Shown here piece after piece: positions 42,863 to 52,468 of a stretch of DNA of 64,000 nt. Position 1 is the first letter of the stretch. Each line of letters opens with the position of its first letter. This DNA comes from Hydrogenophaga sp. (GTDB taxonomy: Bacteria; Pseudomonadota; Gammaproteobacteria; Burkholderiales; Burkholderiaceae_C): assembly GCA_018993155.1 (NCBI GenBank), contig JAGKSX010000065.1:62001-126000 (forward strand). The letters are read 5' to 3'. A program made the position numbers and the translations under genes. Under the pieces are notes generated by a model. That model worked only from the letters and a program-made list of their open reading frames with translations. It did not search any database and was not told where the DNA came from.

Positions 42863-45800
42863 ATGGGTCCCAGCGAGAAATTTCCCGAGCACGCCATGGC
42901 CATCGTCGGCATGGCGGGGCGCTTCCCGGGCGCGCGCGATCTGGACGCGTTCTGGCGGAACATCCGCGAGGGCGTCGAGTCGCTCGAACCGTTCAGCGAC
43001 GCCGACCTGCACGGCGCGGGCGTGGACCCGGCCCTGAGCGCGCAACCGCAGTATGTGCGCAAGGGCACCGTGCTGGAGGACGCCGACCACTTCGATGCCG
43101 GCTTCTTCGGCATGTCGCCGCGCGAGGCGCAGGTGATCGATCCGCAGCAGCGCATCTTCCTGGAGTGCGCGTGGGAGGCGCTGGAGCACGCGGGTTACGC
43201 GCCCGGTGCCGTCGCGCAGGCCGTCGGCGTCTACGCCGGCGCCAGCATGAACACCTACCTGCTGTCGCAGATCCTGCGCGACCCGGCGCTGGCCGCGTCG
43301 GTGGGCGGCTACCAGCTCATGCTGGGCAACGACAAGGACTTTCTCTGCACGCGCGTGTCCTACAAGCTGGACCTGCACGGGCCCAGCATGACGCTGCAGA
43401 CCGCGTGCTCGACCTCACTGGTGGCGGTGCAGGTGGCCTGCCGCGCGCTGGAGCGGCACGAGTGCGACATCGCGCTGGCCGGCGGCGTGTCGGTGAACTT
43501 CCCGCAGCGCGGCGGCTACCTGTTCCAGGAGGGCATGATCCTCTCGCCCGACGGCCACTGCCGGCCGTTCGACGTGGACGCCAAGGGCACGCGGCCCGGC
43601 GCCGGCGCCGGCATCGTGGTGCTCAAGCGCCTGGCCGATGCGCTGGCCGATGGCGACACCATCCACGCCGTGATCCGCGGCGCGGCCATCAACAACGACG
43701 GCGCTGGCAAGGCCGGCTACACCGCGCCCAGCGTGGACGGCCAGGTGGAGGCCATCGCCACGGCGCAGATGCTGGCGGGCGTGGAACCGCGCAGCATCGG
43801 CTACCTGGAGGCGCACGGCACCGCCACGCCGCTGGGCGACCCGATCGAGATCGCGGCGCTGCGCCAGGTGTTCGAGGCCGGCACGGCCGACCAGGGCTTC
43901 TGCCGCCTGGGCTCGCTCAAGGCCAACCTGGGCCACCTCGACGCCGCTGCCGGCGTGGCGGGTCTGATCAAGACCGTGCTCGCGTTGGAGCACCGCGAGC
44001 TGCCGCCGCTGGTGAACTTCCGCCAGGCCAACCCGCAGCTCGGCCTGGACAGCTCGCCGTTCACCGCCAGCGCCCAGGCCGCGCCCTGGCCAGCGGGGGA
44101 TGCACCGCGCCGCGCGGGCGTGAGTTCCTTCGGCATCGGTGGCACCAACGCCCACGTGGTGCTGGAAGAGGCCCCCGCCATCGAGCGCGTGGAAAACGCC
44201 AGCCAACCGCAGCTGCTGGTGCTGTCCGCGCGCAGCGAAGCCGCGCTCGAAGCCGCCACGCAGCGCCTGCGCGAGCACCTCGCCGGACCTGGCGCGGCGC
44301 AGGACCTGCGCGACGTGGCCTGGACGCTGCAGGAAGGCCGGCGTGCCTTCCCGCACCGCCGCACCCTGGTGGCCGCGACCGCCGCCGACGCGGTGGCCGC
44401 GCTCGGTGCGCCCAGGCGCGCGCCGGTGCACACGGCCCGCCACGAAGGCGGCGAGCGACCCGTGGCCTTCCTGTTCAGCGGGCAGGGCAGCCAGTTCGCC
44501 GGCATGGGCGCCGACCTGTACGCGCAACACGCCGTGTACCGCGACGCGATCGACCGCTGCGCCGAGTTGCTGCGCGAGCCCCTGGGCCGCGACCTGCGCG
44601 ACGTGCTGTTCGCCCCCGCGGGCGACCTCACCATCAACGAAACCCGCTATGCCCAGCCGGCGCTGTTCGTCACCGAGTACGCGCTGGCGACGCTGTGGCA
44701 GTCGTGGGGCGTGCGCCCGGCCGCGATGCTGGGCCACAGCATCGGCGAGTACGTGGCGGCCCACCTGGCCGGCGTGATGTCGCTGGCCGATGCGCTCACC
44801 CTGGTGGCCGCGCGCGGCCAGCTGATGCAGGGCATGGCGCCCGGCGGCATGGCGGCGGTGCAGCTCAGCGCTTCCGAGCTGCAGAAATGGCTGGCCACGC
44901 CGGCCGGCACGCTGGAGATCGCGGCGGTGAACGCGCCTGGCCTGTGCGCCATCTCCGGCCCGCACGAGGCGCTGGAGGCCTGCCTCAAACAACTGAAAGA
45001 GCAGGGCATCGACGCCCAGCCGCTGCACACCTCGCACGCGTTCCATTCCTCGATGATGGAAGGCGTGCTCGCCCCCTTCACCGCGCTGGTCGAGAAGATG
45101 GCCCTGGCCGCCCCCGGTGTTCCCTACGTGTCCAACGTCACTGGCCTGTGGATCACACCGGCCCAGGCCACCTCGCCCGCGTACTACGCCGAGCACCTGC
45201 GCCGCGCCGTGCTGTTCGAGGCCGGCGTGCGCACGCTGGCGGCCGATGCCTCGCTGCACCTGCTCGAGGTCGGCCCCGGCCGCTCGCTGGCCACGCTGGC
45301 CGGCATGGCACTGGGCGTGGAGGGCGTGCGCCGCACCAGCCTGTCCATGGGCAACGCGCGCGATGCGCGCGGCGGCTCGGTGGCGATGCTCGAAGCCGCG
45401 AGCCGCCTCTGGCTCGCGGGCGTGTCGCTCGACTGGGCCGGCCTGCACGGCCCGGCGCGGCCGCACCGCGTGCCGCTGCCCACCTACCCGTTCGAACGCA
45501 AGCGCCACGCGGTGGACCCGGCGGCGCCCAAGGCCGCGCCCGCCAAGGCGGCGGCCCCGGTGGCGGAAGCCGCCGTGCAGCGGCCCGTCGACGACTGGTT
45601 CTGGGAAGCTTCCTGGCAACGCGCGGGCGCCTTGCCCACCGGTCTGTCACCGTCCTCCGAGGCCCAGGGCCGCTGGCTGGTGTTCCGGGGCGACGACGCC
45701 GCGTCACAGGCCCTGGCGACCGCGCTGGCCGGGCAGGGCGCCGAGGTGGTCTCGGTGAGCGCCGGTGACGCGTTCCGGCAGGTCTCGGCCACGCACTACG

Positions 45801-47494
45801 AGGTGGCGCCCGGTTCACAAGCCGACCACGATCAACTGTTCGGCGCCCTGGGCGCGGCACCGCTGGCCTGCGTGCTGCACGCCTGGAACGTGGCGCCCGA
45901 TGCGCCGCTGGTGGCCGATGCCCTGGACGCCGCGCTGCCGCAAGGCCGCCGCCAGGCCTTCGACGCGCTGATCTGCCTGGCGCGCGCGCTGGGTGGCCTC
46001 AAGCGCGCCCAGCCGCTGCCGGTGCTCGTGCTCAGCAGCGACCGCGAGCCGGTGCTGGGCACCGAGTCCGTTCGGCCCGAGCGCGCGCTGCTGCTCGGCC
46101 CGGCCTTGCTCTTGCCGCTGGACGTGCCCGGCGTGCACTGCCGCGTGATCGATCTGGCGGGCAGCGAATGGGCGCCTGAGGCCGCGCCCCGGCTGGCCGC
46201 CTCGCTGCGCGCCGAGGCGGCCCGGCCCGAACCGGACGGCGTGGTGGCCTACCGTGGGCGCCATCGCTGGACGCCCACGCTCGCGCCGCAGCGCCTGGGC
46301 GCCGACACGGGCGCTCTGCCGCTGCGCGACGGCGGTACCTACCTCGTGACGGGCGGTGCTGGTGGCATTGGCCTCACGCTGGGCCAATGGCTGGCCCGCA
46401 CCGCGCGCGCGGCCCGGCTGGTGCTGCTGTCGCGTTCGGCCTGGCCCGACCGGGCGCAGTGGGATGCGTTGCTGGCGGCGAAAGACACGCCCGCGCCGCA
46501 GAAGGAGCGCATCGCCGGCATCCGCGCGATGGAGGCCGCCGGCGCCGAGGTGCTGCTGTGTTCGGCCGATGTGGCCGACGAAGCGCAGATGCAGGCCGTG
46601 GTCGCCATGGCGCGCGCGCGTTTCGGCGCGGTGCACGGCGTGGTGCACGCCGCAGGCGCGCTGGGCACCGGCACCGTGTTCGAGAAAACGGCGCAAAGCA
46701 TCGAGGCCGTGCTGCGGCCCAAGCTCGAAGGCACGCTGGTGCTGGACCGCGTGCTCGCCGGCAGCGGGCTCGACTTCTTCATGATGTGCTCGTCCATCAG
46801 CACGTCCTTCGGTTCGGCCGGCATGGCCGACTACTCGGCCGCCAACGCCTTCCAGGACGCGTTCGCCAAGTCCGGCCTCGCGCGCTCGAGCCAGCGCGTG
46901 CTCGCGGTGGGCTGGGATTCGTGGCGCGACGTCGGCTTCTCGGCCGCGCAGGGGGGCGACAGCTCGCATGCTGCGCTGCGTTATGCCATCCGCCCCCAGG
47001 AGGGCGCTGAAGCTTTCGGGCGCGTGCTCGCCAGCGGCCTGCCGCATGTGTACGTGACGCGCCAGGTCATGCCCGACATGCTGCGCGACGTGGAGGCCTT
47101 GAAGGCCTGGTTGCGCACCTCGGGCGAAGCCACGCAGAGCCAGGCCGCCTTGGCCGAGCCGGGCGCCGCCGCCGCGGTGGACCTGCAGGCGCTCGCCCCG
47201 AGCGAGATCGAAGCGCGCATCGGCGCCATCTGGGCCGACCTGCTGGGCGTGGACGACATCGGGCTCGACGACGACTTTTTCGCGCTGGGCGGCCATTCGC
47301 TGATGGCCACCCGCATCATCGCGCGCATCGAAGAGCAGTTCGGCGCGCGCCTGTCGCTGCGCGACCTGTTCGAAGGCCCCAGCATCCGCCAACTGGCGGC
47401 GAAAGTGGTGGCGCAGGGCGCATCGGGCGCCAGGAGCACAGGCCAGCCCGAGAGCGGCGCTGGGGATGAAGACCGGGAGGAGATCGAGTTTTGA
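42863..47494 (+). CDS. Type I PKS module M8: KS-AT-KR-carrier protein
   Basis: 1543 residues; AGGGG sits immediately before the ATG. KS about 10-440 is of a distinct branch from M1-M6: active Cys182 in T-ACSTS, EGMILSPDGHC, and NNDGAGKAGY, features of KS domains that accept a peptidyl or aminoacyl chain from an NRPS, which matches its place after M7. AT about 530-830, with GHSIGEY and HAFHS (malonyl). KR about 900-1350, with TGGAGGIG near 1161 and the active Tyr in GMADYSAAN. The carrier domain (about 1440-1515) has the PCP-like LGGHSLMA rather than the ACP-like GLDSL. Expected product: glycine extended by two carbons and reduced, i.e. a 4-amino-3-hydroxybutanoate unit. The C-terminus is acidic (GDEDREEIEF) and should dock to the TubC-type domain of M9. 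Confidence 0.95.
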   Translation: MGPSEKFPEHAMAIVGMAGRFPGARDLDAFWRNIREGVESLEPFSDADLHGAGVDPALSAQPQYVRKGTVLEDADHFDAGFFGMSPREAQVIDPQQRIFLECAWEALEHAGYAPGAVAQAVGVYAGASMNTYLLSQILRDPALAASVGGYQLMLGNDKDFLCTRVSYKLDLHGPSMTLQTACSTSLVAVQVACRALERHECDIALAGGVSVNFPQRGGYLFQEGMILSPDGHCRPFDVDAKGTRPGAGAGIVVLKRLADALADGDTIHAVIRGAAINNDGAGKAGYTAPSVDGQVEAIATAQMLAGVEPRSIGYLEAHGTATPLGDPIEIAALRQVFEAGTADQGFCRLGSLKANLGHLDAAAGVAGLIKTVLALEHRELPPLVNFRQANPQLGLDSSPFTASAQAAPWPAGDAPRRAGVSSFGIGGTNAHVVLEEAPAIERVENASQPQLLVLSARSEAALEAATQRLREHLAGPGAAQDLRDVAWTLQEGRRAFPHRRTLVAATAADAVAALGAPRRAPVHTARHEGGERPVAFLFSGQGSQFAGMGADLYAQHAVYRDAIDRCAELLREPLGRDLRDVLFAPAGDLTINETRYAQPALFVTEYALATLWQSWGVRPAAMLGHSIGEYVAAHLAGVMSLADALTLVAARGQLMQGMAPGGMAAVQLSASELQKWLATPAGTLEIAAVNAPGLCAISGPHEALEACLKQLKEQGIDAQPLHTSHAFHSSMMEGVLAPFTALVEKMALAAPGVPYVSNVTGLWITPAQATSPAYYAEHLRRAVLFEAGVRTLAADASLHLLEVGPGRSLATLAGMALGVEGVRRTSLSMGNARDARGGSVAMLEAASRLWLAGVSLDWAGLHGPARPHRVPLPTYPFERKRHAVDPAAPKAAPAKAAAPVAEAAVQRPVDDWFWEASWQRAGALPTGLSPSSEAQGRWLVFRGDDAASQALATALAGQGAEVVSVSAGDAFRQVSATHYEVAPGSQADHDQLFGALGAAPLACVLHAWNVAPDAPLVADALDAALPQGRRQAFDALICLARALGGLKRAQPLPVLVLSSDREPVLGTESVRPERALLLGPALLLPLDVPGVHCRVIDLAGSEWAPEAAPRLAASLRAEAARPEPDGVVAYRGRHRWTPTLAPQRLGADTGALPLRDGGTYLVTGGAGGIGLTLGQWLARTARAARLVLLSRSAWPDRAQWDALLAAKDTPAPQKERIAGIRAMEAAGAEVLLCSADVADEAQMQAVVAMARARFGAVHGVVHAAGALGTGTVFEKTAQSIEAVLRPKLEGTLVLDRVLAGSGLDFFMMCSSISTSFGSAGMADYSAANAFQDAFAKSGLARSSQRVLAVGWDSWRDVGFSAAQGGDSSHAALRYAIRPQEGAEAFGRVLASGLPHVYVTRQVMPDMLRDVEALKAWLRTSGEATQSQAALAEPGAAAAVDLQALAPSEIEARIGAIWADLLGVDDIGLDDDFFALGGHSLMATRIIARIEEQFGARLSLRDLFEGPSIRQLAAKVVAQGASGARSTGQPESGAGDEDREEIEF

Positions 47495-50400
47495 ACGCGC
47501 ACGAGTTGCTGGCACAGCTGCAAGGCCTGGGCGTCGAATTGACGGCGGACGAAGGCCGCCTGCGCGTGAGCGCGGCCCGAGGCCGCCTGGACGAGGACCT
47601 CAAACACGCCATCGGTGAACACAAGACCGAGTTGCTCGCGCTGCTGGCGCAGCGCCGCGCCCCCGGCGCCGGGCCGGTGGCCGGCGTGGCGCACGACGGG
47701 CCGTTGCCGCTGTCGCCGTTCCAGGAGCGGCTGTGGATCCTGCAGCAGCTCGAACCCGACAGCACCACCTACCTGATGGCCACCACCTGGCTCGCGCCCC
47801 TGGGCGTGAGCGGTGAAGCCCTGGTGGCCGCGATCGAGCGCGTGCACGCGCGCCAGCTCGGCCTGCGCATGGTGTTCGTCGAGGAACAGGGCAAGCCCAC
47901 GGGCCGCCGCGTGCAGGTGCCCAAGGTGCGCATGCACGATCTGCGGCACCTGAGCCCGACCGAACAGAAGTGGCAGATCGATGCCGACGTCGAGCGTGTG
48001 GTGCACACGCCGATCGACCTGGCGCACGAGACGCCTGCGCGCTTCGAGGTCTACGCCACCGCGGGCGACACCTGGGTGGTGATGGTCGCGGCGCACCACA
48101 TCGCCGTCGATGCCTGGTCGCTGCACGTGCTGCGCCGCGAGATCGCGGCCGAGCTGGCGGCGCCGCGTGACGACGAAGCCGCCGCGCCCGCGCTGCAGTA
48201 CGCCGACTACGCCGCCTGGCAGCGCCACGCGGTCGATACCTCCGCGGGGCTGGACTGGTGGGAGCGCACGCTGCAAGGCGCGCCCCAGCTCTCGGCCTTT
48301 CCCGCCGACCTGCCGTTGTCCGACGCGCCTCCCAAGGGCGCCTCGGTGGACTTCGAGCTGGACGCCGAGCTGCTCTCGGGCCTGCGCCAGCTGGTGCGGC
48401 GCGAGAACGCCACGGTCTACATGGCGCTGCTGGCGGCCACCGCCGCGCTGCTGCGCGCGCACACGGCGCAGGGCGACCTGCTGCTGGGCAGCCCCATGGG
48501 CGTGCGCGAGCGCGCCGAGTTCGAAAACCTGATCGGTCCCTTCGTGAACCTGCAGGTGGTGCGCCTGCAGGCCGGCGACGACCCGGCTTTCAGCGAGCTG
48601 CTGCGCCGCGCGCGCAACGCGTTGCTGGACGCGCACGAGCACCGCGAGGTGTCTTTCGAAAGCGTGCTGGAGCGGCTGCGCCCGGTGCGCTCATTCCAGC
48701 ACTCGCCGCTGTTCCAGGTGGCGGTGGTGCAGCACAACGTCAACGCCCAGAGCCAGGGCTCGACCAGCGAGAGCGGCCTGGCCATCACCGGTGGTGGTGC
48801 GCTGCACGAGCTGACCTGGTTCGCGCGCGAGGAGGGCGGCCGGCTGGTCTGCAGCCTGGAGTACCGCAGCGACCTCTATTCGAGCGGCATGATGGAGCGC
48901 CTCGCTTCGCAGCTGCAGGCCCTGCTGCGCGGCGCGGTGGCGAACCACGAAGCACCGATCAGCCAGCTGCCCCTGCTCACGCCGGCCGCGCGCGAACAGC
49001 TCGTGCACGGCTTCAACGAGACCACGCAGGCGCTGGACACCACGCTCTTCGCCCAGCGCCTGGAGCGGCAGGCCGCCCAGTCGCCCGCGCGCACCGCGGC
49101 GGGCTTCGACGGCCAGACCCTGGACTACGCCACGCTGAACCGCCGCGCCAACCAGCTCGCGCACCACCTGCAGGGCCTGGGCGTGCGGCCCGGGGTGCGC
49201 GTGGGCATCTGCATGGACCGCTCGCTGGACCTGCTGATCGCGCTGCTGGCGGTGCACAAGTCCGGTGGGGCCTACGTGCCGCTGGACCCCGACTTTCCCG
49301 CCGAGCGCCTGGCCTACATGCTGGAAGACAGCGGCGCGCAGGTGCTGGTCACGACGGGCGAGGCGGCCGACGCCGTCAGCGCGCCCGAAGGCGTGCGCTG
49401 CGTGGACCCGATCGCTGATGCGGCCGCGATCGCCGCGCACAGCGGCGACAACCCGGCGCCCTCGGCTGGCGCCGGCGACGCGGCCTATGTGATCTACACC
49501 TCCGGTTCCACCGGCCGCCCCAAGGGCGTGGTGGTGCCGCAGGGTGCGCTGGCCAACTTCCTGGCGTCGATGGCGCTGCAGCCCGGCCTGGGCGCCGACG
49601 ACGTGCTCGCGGCCGTGACCACGGTGTCGTTCGACATCGCCGGTCTGGAGCTGTACCTGCCCCTGACCGTGGGCGCGCGGGTCGAACTGGCCTCGCGCGA
49701 GACCGTCACCGACGGCACGGCGCTGGCGGACTGGCTCGCCGCGTGCGGGGCCACGGTGCTGCAGGCCACGCCGGCCACCTGGCGCCTGCTGCTCGAAACC
49801 GACTGGACCCCGGCGCGCCCCTTGCGCGCCTTCTGCGGCGGCGAACCACTGCCGCGTGACCTGGCCGACCGCCTTTTGGAGCGCGTGGCCCAGCTGTGGA
49901 ACCTCTATGGCCCGACCGAGACCACCATCTGGTCCACCGTGCAGCGCGTGGAGCCCTCACCGGCGCCCATCCGCATCGGCCGGCCGATCGCGAACACGCA
50001 GGTCTACGTGGTCGACGCGCGCGGCGAGCCCGTGCCCATCGGCGTGCCGGGCGAGCTGTGCATCGGTGGCGCCGGCGTGGCCACGGGTTACCACGAGCGC
50101 GCAGAGCTCACGGCCGAGCGCTTCGTGGCCGACCGCTTCGCCCGCGAGCCCGGCGCGCGCCTGTACCGCACCGGCGACCTCGCGCGCTGGGACGCGCAAG
50201 GCCATCTGCACCACCTGGGCCGGCTCGACCACCAGGTGAAGGTGCGTGGCTACCGCATCGAACTCGGCGAGATCGAGACCGCGCTGTCCGCGCACCCGGC
50301 CGTGCGCCAGGCGGTGGTGATGGGCCGCGAGGCCGGCCCGGCCGATGTGCGGCTGGTGGCCTACCTGGCGTTCCAGCCGGGCGAAGACCTGACCGCCAGC

Positions 50401-50802
50401 GACGTGCGCCGCTTCCTGCGCAAGCAGTTGCCGGACTACATGATCCCGTCGGTGGTGGCGGCGGTGGACGCGATCCCGCTCACGCCCAACGGCAAGGTCG
50501 ACCGCGCCGCGCTGCCCGACCCGTTCCGCCACGCGGTGCAGGCCGCGCGCGATTTCGTCGCACCCGAGCCGGGCCACGAACAGGCCATGGCCGAGATCTG
50601 GCGCGACATCCTGCACGTCGATCGCGTGGGCGCCGAGGACAACTTCTTCGAACTCGGCGGCCATTCCCTGCTGTCGCTGCGCGTGGCGCAGGCGGTGGAA
50701 AAGCGGTTGGGGTGGCGCATGGATGCGCGTACATTGTTCTTCCAGAACCTGCGTCAGGTGGTGGCCACCGCGGCCGCCGAAAAGGGAAGCCTTCAGGAAT
50801 GA
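47491..50802 (+). CDS. NRPS module M9: TubC-type docking-C-A(Gly-like)-PCP, no thioesterase
   Basis: 1103 residues, starting at TTG 47491 (TTGA overlap with the M8 stop, GGGAGGAG ribosome-binding site upstream). This start is supported because the docking domain begins at once (ELLAQLQGLGVEL, residues 1-52). C domain about 70-480: the catalytic motif reads HHIAVDA (His202-His203), with Ala replacing the final Gly of HHxxxDG. A domain about 520-1000, with YTSGSTGRPKG near 668; pocket residues read by hand D-I-L-Q-C-G-L-I-W-K, glycine-like. PCP about 1020-1085, with ELGGHSLLSL. The protein ends a few residues later (AAAEKGSLQE), with no TE, reductase or terminal C domain, although it is the last assembly-line protein on this strand. 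Chain release must therefore use other proteins; the next two genes are candidates. Confidence 0.94.
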   Translation: MNAHELLAQLQGLGVELTADEGRLRVSAARGRLDEDLKHAIGEHKTELLALLAQRRAPGAGPVAGVAHDGPLPLSPFQERLWILQQLEPDSTTYLMATTWLAPLGVSGEALVAAIERVHARQLGLRMVFVEEQGKPTGRRVQVPKVRMHDLRHLSPTEQKWQIDADVERVVHTPIDLAHETPARFEVYATAGDTWVVMVAAHHIAVDAWSLHVLRREIAAELAAPRDDEAAAPALQYADYAAWQRHAVDTSAGLDWWERTLQGAPQLSAFPADLPLSDAPPKGASVDFELDAELLSGLRQLVRRENATVYMALLAATAALLRAHTAQGDLLLGSPMGVRERAEFENLIGPFVNLQVVRLQAGDDPAFSELLRRARNALLDAHEHREVSFESVLERLRPVRSFQHSPLFQVAVVQHNVNAQSQGSTSESGLAITGGGALHELTWFAREEGGRLVCSLEYRSDLYSSGMMERLASQLQALLRGAVANHEAPISQLPLLTPAAREQLVHGFNETTQALDTTLFAQRLERQAAQSPARTAAGFDGQTLDYATLNRRANQLAHHLQGLGVRPGVRVGICMDRSLDLLIALLAVHKSGGAYVPLDPDFPAERLAYMLEDSGAQVLVTTGEAADAVSAPEGVRCVDPIADAAAIAAHSGDNPAPSAGAGDAAYVIYTSGSTGRPKGVVVPQGALANFLASMALQPGLGADDVLAAVTTVSFDIAGLELYLPLTVGARVELASRETVTDGTALADWLAACGATVLQATPATWRLLLETDWTPARPLRAFCGGEPLPRDLADRLLERVAQLWNLYGPTETTIWSTVQRVEPSPAPIRIGRPIANTQVYVVDARGEPVPIGVPGELCIGGAGVATGYHERAELTAERFVADRFAREPGARLYRTGDLARWDAQGHLHHLGRLDHQVKVRGYRIELGEIETALSAHPAVRQAVVMGREAGPADVRLVAYLAFQPGEDLTASDVRRFLRKQLPDYMIPSVVAAVDAIPLTPNGKVDRAALPDPFRHAVQAARDFVAPEPGHEQAMAEIWRDILHVDRVGAEDNFFELGGHSLLSLRVAQAVEKRLGWRMDARTLFFQNLRQVVATAAAEKGSLQE

Positions 50803-51569
50803 CGCCACTGTTTTTTGGTGAGAGCTCGCGCCGCCTGTTCGGCGTCTACACGCCGGCGCACGCGCGCGGCGGGAAGGCGCGCGGCGTCGTGATCTGCCCG
50901 CCCTGGGGCACGGAATACCTGCGCGCGCACCGCAGCGTCTGCCAGCTCGGCCGGCTGCTGGCCGAGTCCGGCGTGCACGTGCTGCGTTTCGACTATTACG
51001 GCACCGGCGATTCCGCCGGGGACACGAACGAGGGCGATCTGAAAGGCTGGCAGGCCGACGTGGAAACCGCCATCGACGAACTCAAGGACACCGCCGGCCT
51101 GCAGCGCGTGGGCCTGGTGGGCCTGCGCCTGGGTGGCCTGCTCGCGGCCCGCGTGGCGCCGGTGCGGCGCAAGGACGTGGATGCCGTGGTGCTGTGGGAC
51201 CCGGTGGTGCAGGGGGCCGACCACCTGGCCGGCCTGCAGCGCCTGGACGCGGCCGTGGCCCGCGAGCGCGCCTTGAAGGTGAACGCCGGGGAACTGCTGG
51301 GCTTTCCCATGTCCGTGGCCCTGGCCACCGAGCTGCAGGCCATCGACCTGCTGCAGCACGTGCCCGGCCTGCCGGCGCGCACGCTCATGGTGGTCTCGGA
51401 AAACGTGCTGGGGCAGGACGCGGTGCGCACCGCGCTCGAAACGGCGCGGCCCGGCACGCAGCCCTTCGAGCACATCCAGAGCCAACCCGCCTGGCTGGAG
51501 GACCAGCATTCCGGCGCGGGCGCCGTGCCCGTCAAGCTGCTGCAGCGCGTCGTGGAGTGGCTGGCGTGA
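50799..51569 (+). CDS. Alpha/beta-hydrolase-fold protein without a Ser/Cys nucleophile (pair member A1)
   Basis: 256 residues, start ATGA-overlapping the M9 stop. The fold is recognisable by VVICPPWGTEY (30-40), LRFDYYGTGDS (62-72) and a nucleophile-elbow segment LVGLRLGGLLAA, in which Arg110 occupies the place of the catalytic Ser (GxSxG becomes GLRLG). A canonical hydrolase triad is thus missing. The layout resembles, from memory, the 'exosortase A system-associated hydrolase 2' proteins, which also have a GLR-type elbow and travel with a 'hydrolase 1'; that comparison would need a profile search. It is followed at once by a Cys-type partner, and a homologue (53333-54139) precedes another Cys-type partner on the other strand. 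Role in chain release, acyl transfer or cyclisation is inferred from position only. Confidence 0.88.
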   Translation: MTPLFFGESSRRLFGVYTPAHARGGKARGVVICPPWGTEYLRAHRSVCQLGRLLAESGVHVLRFDYYGTGDSAGDTNEGDLKGWQADVETAIDELKDTAGLQRVGLVGLRLGGLLAARVAPVRRKDVDAVVLWDPVVQGADHLAGLQRLDAAVARERALKVNAGELLGFPMSVALATELQAIDLLQHVPGLPARTLMVVSENVLGQDAVRTALETARPGTQPFEHIQSQPAWLEDQHSGAGAVPVKLLQRVVEWLA

Positions 51570-52459
51570 TGGAACGCGTCGTCGAACAGGCCTTGCTGCT
51601 GGGCCCCCGCAAATCCATGGTCGGGGTGATCACGCCCGCGTCCACGCGCTCGGCCGTGCCCGATGCGCCTTTTGTCGTGATCCTCAACGCCGGCATCATC
51701 CACCGCGTCGGCCCCAACCGCATGCACGTGCTGCTGGCCCGCGCGCTGGCGGCCGCGGGTTTCGGTGTGCTGCGGGTCGACCTCTCCGGCCTGGGCGACA
51801 GCGAGGCGCGCGACGACGCGCTGCCGCCGCTGGACGCCACCCTGGCCGACATCCGCGAGATCCTGGACATGCTGCAGGCCACGCGCCAGGTGCAGCGCGT
51901 GGTGCTGGTGGGCCTGTGCTCGGGTGCCGACCATTCCATCATCTACGCCGGCACCGACGAGCGCGTGGTGGGCGTGGCGCTGATGGACCCGTCCATTCCG
52001 CGCACCCTGGGCTACTACGTGCACCACTACGGCCACCGCATCCTGGGCTTGCGCGCCTGGCTCAACCTGATGCTGGGCCGCCACCCGATCTGGCGCGCGC
52101 TGCGGCACCGCCTGAGTAGCAAGGTGCCCGGCGGGTCGCCGGCCGAAGAGGTGGAGGCCCGGGGGCCGTCGCTGGAAGACCCGAAAGTCAGGGCCTTTTT
52201 GCAGAACGCCTATGGCCGCGCGCTGGGCAGCGGCGTTCAGATGCTGGCCGTGCTCACCTCGGACCGGCAGCGCCAGCACAACTACCGCCGCCAGCTGCTG
52301 GACGCCTTCCCCCTGCTGACCTTCGGCGACCAGCTGTGGCTGGAGTACTTCAAGGAATGCGACCACACCTTCGCGTCGTCGGCCAACCGCGCCCGCCTGA
52401 TCGGCCTGGTGGAGACGTGGATGAAGGCGACCAACTTCCGCTCGCCGCCGAAAGGCTGA
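51569..52459 (+). CDS. Alpha/beta-hydrolase-fold protein with Cys nucleophile (pair member B1)
   Basis: 296 residues, start overlapping the previous stop as TGATG. Features: GPNRMHVLLARALAA (48-62), VDLSGLGDSEA (70-80), nucleophile elbow VGLCSGA with Cys117 where Ser is usual, and a late His in CDHTFAS (His266). A mid-protein insert (about 150-215) could form a lid. This resembles 'exosortase A system-associated hydrolase 1'-type proteins from memory. Cys nucleophiles are known in some NRPS thioesterases that form strained rings (obafluorin, sulfazecin), so transfer or cyclisation rather than plain hydrolysis is possible. It is the last plus-strand gene; only nine bases separate its stop from that of the convergent minus-strand gene. 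Confidence 0.88.
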   Translation: MERVVEQALLLGPRKSMVGVITPASTRSAVPDAPFVVILNAGIIHRVGPNRMHVLLARALAAAGFGVLRVDLSGLGDSEARDDALPPLDATLADIREILDMLQATRQVQRVVLVGLCSGADHSIIYAGTDERVVGVALMDPSIPRTLGYYVHHYGHRILGLRAWLNLMLGRHPIWRALRHRLSSKVPGGSPAEEVEARGPSLEDPKVRAFLQNAYGRALGSGVQMLAVLTSDRQRQHNYRRQLLDAFPLLTFGDQLWLEYFKECDHTFASSANRARLIGLVETWMKATNFRSPPKG

Positions 52460-52468
52460 GCGAACGGT

